Source: Candidatus Aminicenantota bacterium (GTDB taxonomy: Bacteria; Acidobacteriota; UBA4820; DSQY01). Taken from it: a stretch of DNA of 6,694 nucleotides. Below, in pieces: positions 5,899-6,694 of the stretch. The position numbers and the translations under genes are program-made. A model generated the notes under the pieces. It saw nothing but the letters and a program-made list of their open reading frames with translations. It was not told the DNA's origin and ran no database searches. Where the stretch lies: contig DAHXMK010000089.1 in assembly GCA_027365515.1 (NCBI GenBank), forward strand, positions 1 through 6,694. Reading direction: 5' to 3'. Each line of letters starts with the position of its first letter. Positions within the stretch are counted from its first letter, which is position 1.

Positions 5899-6694
5899 GG
5901 GAGTCCTCCCCCGTGACAACTTTGACGAAGATATCGTGCATTGAGGCCTGCGCCTCCTCGAACTTCGAGACCTTCACGTGAAGCTCCAGCAGCCGCTTGA
6001 GAAGCATTCCCGCGTGGGCGTTGGGGCGGAGGAAGAATCGGGCCTCGTTGGGATGGAGAATGCTTTTTTCGGAGATCGAAGCGAAGTCGCCGGGGGAAAG
6101 CGAGGCGCCATCGGAAAATTCGGCCTTGACGGCTCTCGCTCCATACTGCTTCCTGATTTCACCAACGTCGCCTTTGAGGACTATCTCCCCCTTGTTGATG
6201 AGGGCGATGGAATGGCAGAGTTTCTCCACCTGCTCCATCTGGTGGGTGGAAAGAACCACGGTCATTCCATCCTTGACCGCCTCTTGAATCACCTCCATGA
6301 AAAGCTCGACGTTGACCGGGTCGAGGCCGGAGAAAGGTTCGTCAAGAATGGCGGCCTTCGGCTTGTGCTGGATCGCGACCAGCAGTTGAATTTTCTGCTG
6401 CATTCCCTTGGAAAGCTCGTCAACCCTGTTGTTTTCCCATTGCGAGAGGCCGAGCCGCTTGAGACCATCCGCGGCGCGACGAGAAGCTTCTTGCGCCCCG
6501 AGCCCGCGCAGGCGGCCAAAAAACCTGAGAAGCTCGCCCACCTTCATCTTCGGGTAGAGCCCGCGCTCTTCCGGAAGGTAGCCGAGCAAAGCGCCCGTAT
6601 CCTGGCCGCGCGGCTTTTCGAGCACGCTGATATCCCCGGCGTCTGGCAGGTAAATGCCCATCGTCATTCTGATGAGCGTCGTCTTGCCCGCGCC
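5888..6694 (-). CDS. ABC-2 type exporter ATP-binding protein, NatA-like (partial, N-terminus outside window)
   Basis: This is the cytoplasmic ATPase that powers the NatB-like permease. The right edge cuts the gene inside the Walker A motif: the first visible residues are GAGKTTLIR, so about 35-45 N-terminal residues are missing. Counting from the first visible codon (6694-6692), the Q-loop region is GYLPEERGLYPKM, typical of NatA. The signature LSKGMQQK is at 94-101, Walker B AAILDEPFSGLD is around 114-125, and the switch His is in STHQME (His151). After the ATPase core, about 90 residues (ending SKFEEAQASMHDIFVKVVTG) form the accessory C-terminal domain usual in this subfamily. The ATG at 6667 is not the start, since the frame and the conserved motif continue beyond it. 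The stop TAA (5890-5888) lies inside the start of the permease gene, so the two are translationally coupled. Confidence 0.93.
   Translation of the reverse strand, partial: GAGKTTLIRMTMGIYLPDAGDISVLEKPRGQDTGALLGYLPEERGLYPKMKVGELLRFFGRLRGLGAQEASRRAADGLKRLGLSQWENNRVDELSKGMQQKIQLLVAIQHKPKAAILDEPFSGLDPVNVELFMEVIQEAVKDGMTVVLSTHQMEQVEKLCHSIALINKGEIVLKGDVGEIRKQYGARAVKAEFSDGASLSPGDFASISEKSILHPNEARFFLRPNAHAGMLLKRLLELHVKVSKFEEAQASMHDIFVKVVTGEDSHAN

Noticed and set aside
1..6694. CRISPR arrays, insertion sequences, tRNA or rRNA genes, toxin-antitoxin or phage genes
   Set aside because: I looked on both strands and saw no repeat-spacer pattern, transposase motif, tRNA-like fold or phage-type gene. The window is filled by the genes listed.

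Overview
The window looks like chromosomal DNA from a high-GC, Gram-negative-type bacterium. The evidence is a c-type haem peroxidase predicted to act in the periplasm, Shine-Dalgarno sequences of the GGAGG type, and Arg codons AGG/CGC and Ala codons GCC/GCG throughout. The long ChaN-like protein resembles those I associate with myxobacterial or other 'deltaproteobacterial' genomes, but no marker here fixes the phylum. There are no transposases, CRISPR arrays, tRNAs or rRNAs. Almost all of the window is coding.

Layout. (1) Positions 1-864, minus strand: the N-terminal part of the ribosome-associated GTPase HflX. The gene is not read out normally at the left edge. Bases 1-64 are an exact reverse complement of bases 393-456 of the same gene, so the last visible codons are a fold-back copy, very probably a chimera or assembly artefact. 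(2) Positions 939-3035, plus strand: a two-gene unit. The first gene encodes a long ChaN-like haem-binding-family protein whose reading frame is broken by one base in a run of eight G (2100-2107). The second, overlapping it by ATGA, encodes a small membrane-anchored Coa1-family protein. (3) Positions 3058-4425, minus strand, convergent with the previous unit: a membrane-anchored tri-haem peroxidase (extra N-terminal c-haem domain plus a di-haem CcpA/MauG core, YhjA/quinol-peroxidase-like), with its own near-consensus sigma-70-type promoter at 4507-4535. (4) Positions 4606-6694, minus strand: a NatA/NatB-type ABC-2 exporter. The permease is complete, the ATPase is cut by the right edge, and a stem-loop terminator candidate follows the permease.

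How they fit together. The ATPase and permease overlap by 11 nt and must form one transporter. The ChaN-like and Coa1-like genes are translationally coupled. Both belong to families linked to haem or cytochrome oxidase, and they face a multi-haem peroxidase, so a shared haem/respiratory or peroxide-stress theme is a reasonable inference but not proven. HflX starts divergently from the ChaN-like gene across a 74-nt gap. I do not see a clearly new defence or mobile system. The points most worth checking are the exact inverted repeat at the left edge, the G8 frameshift, and the uncharacterised C-terminal half of the ChaN-like protein.
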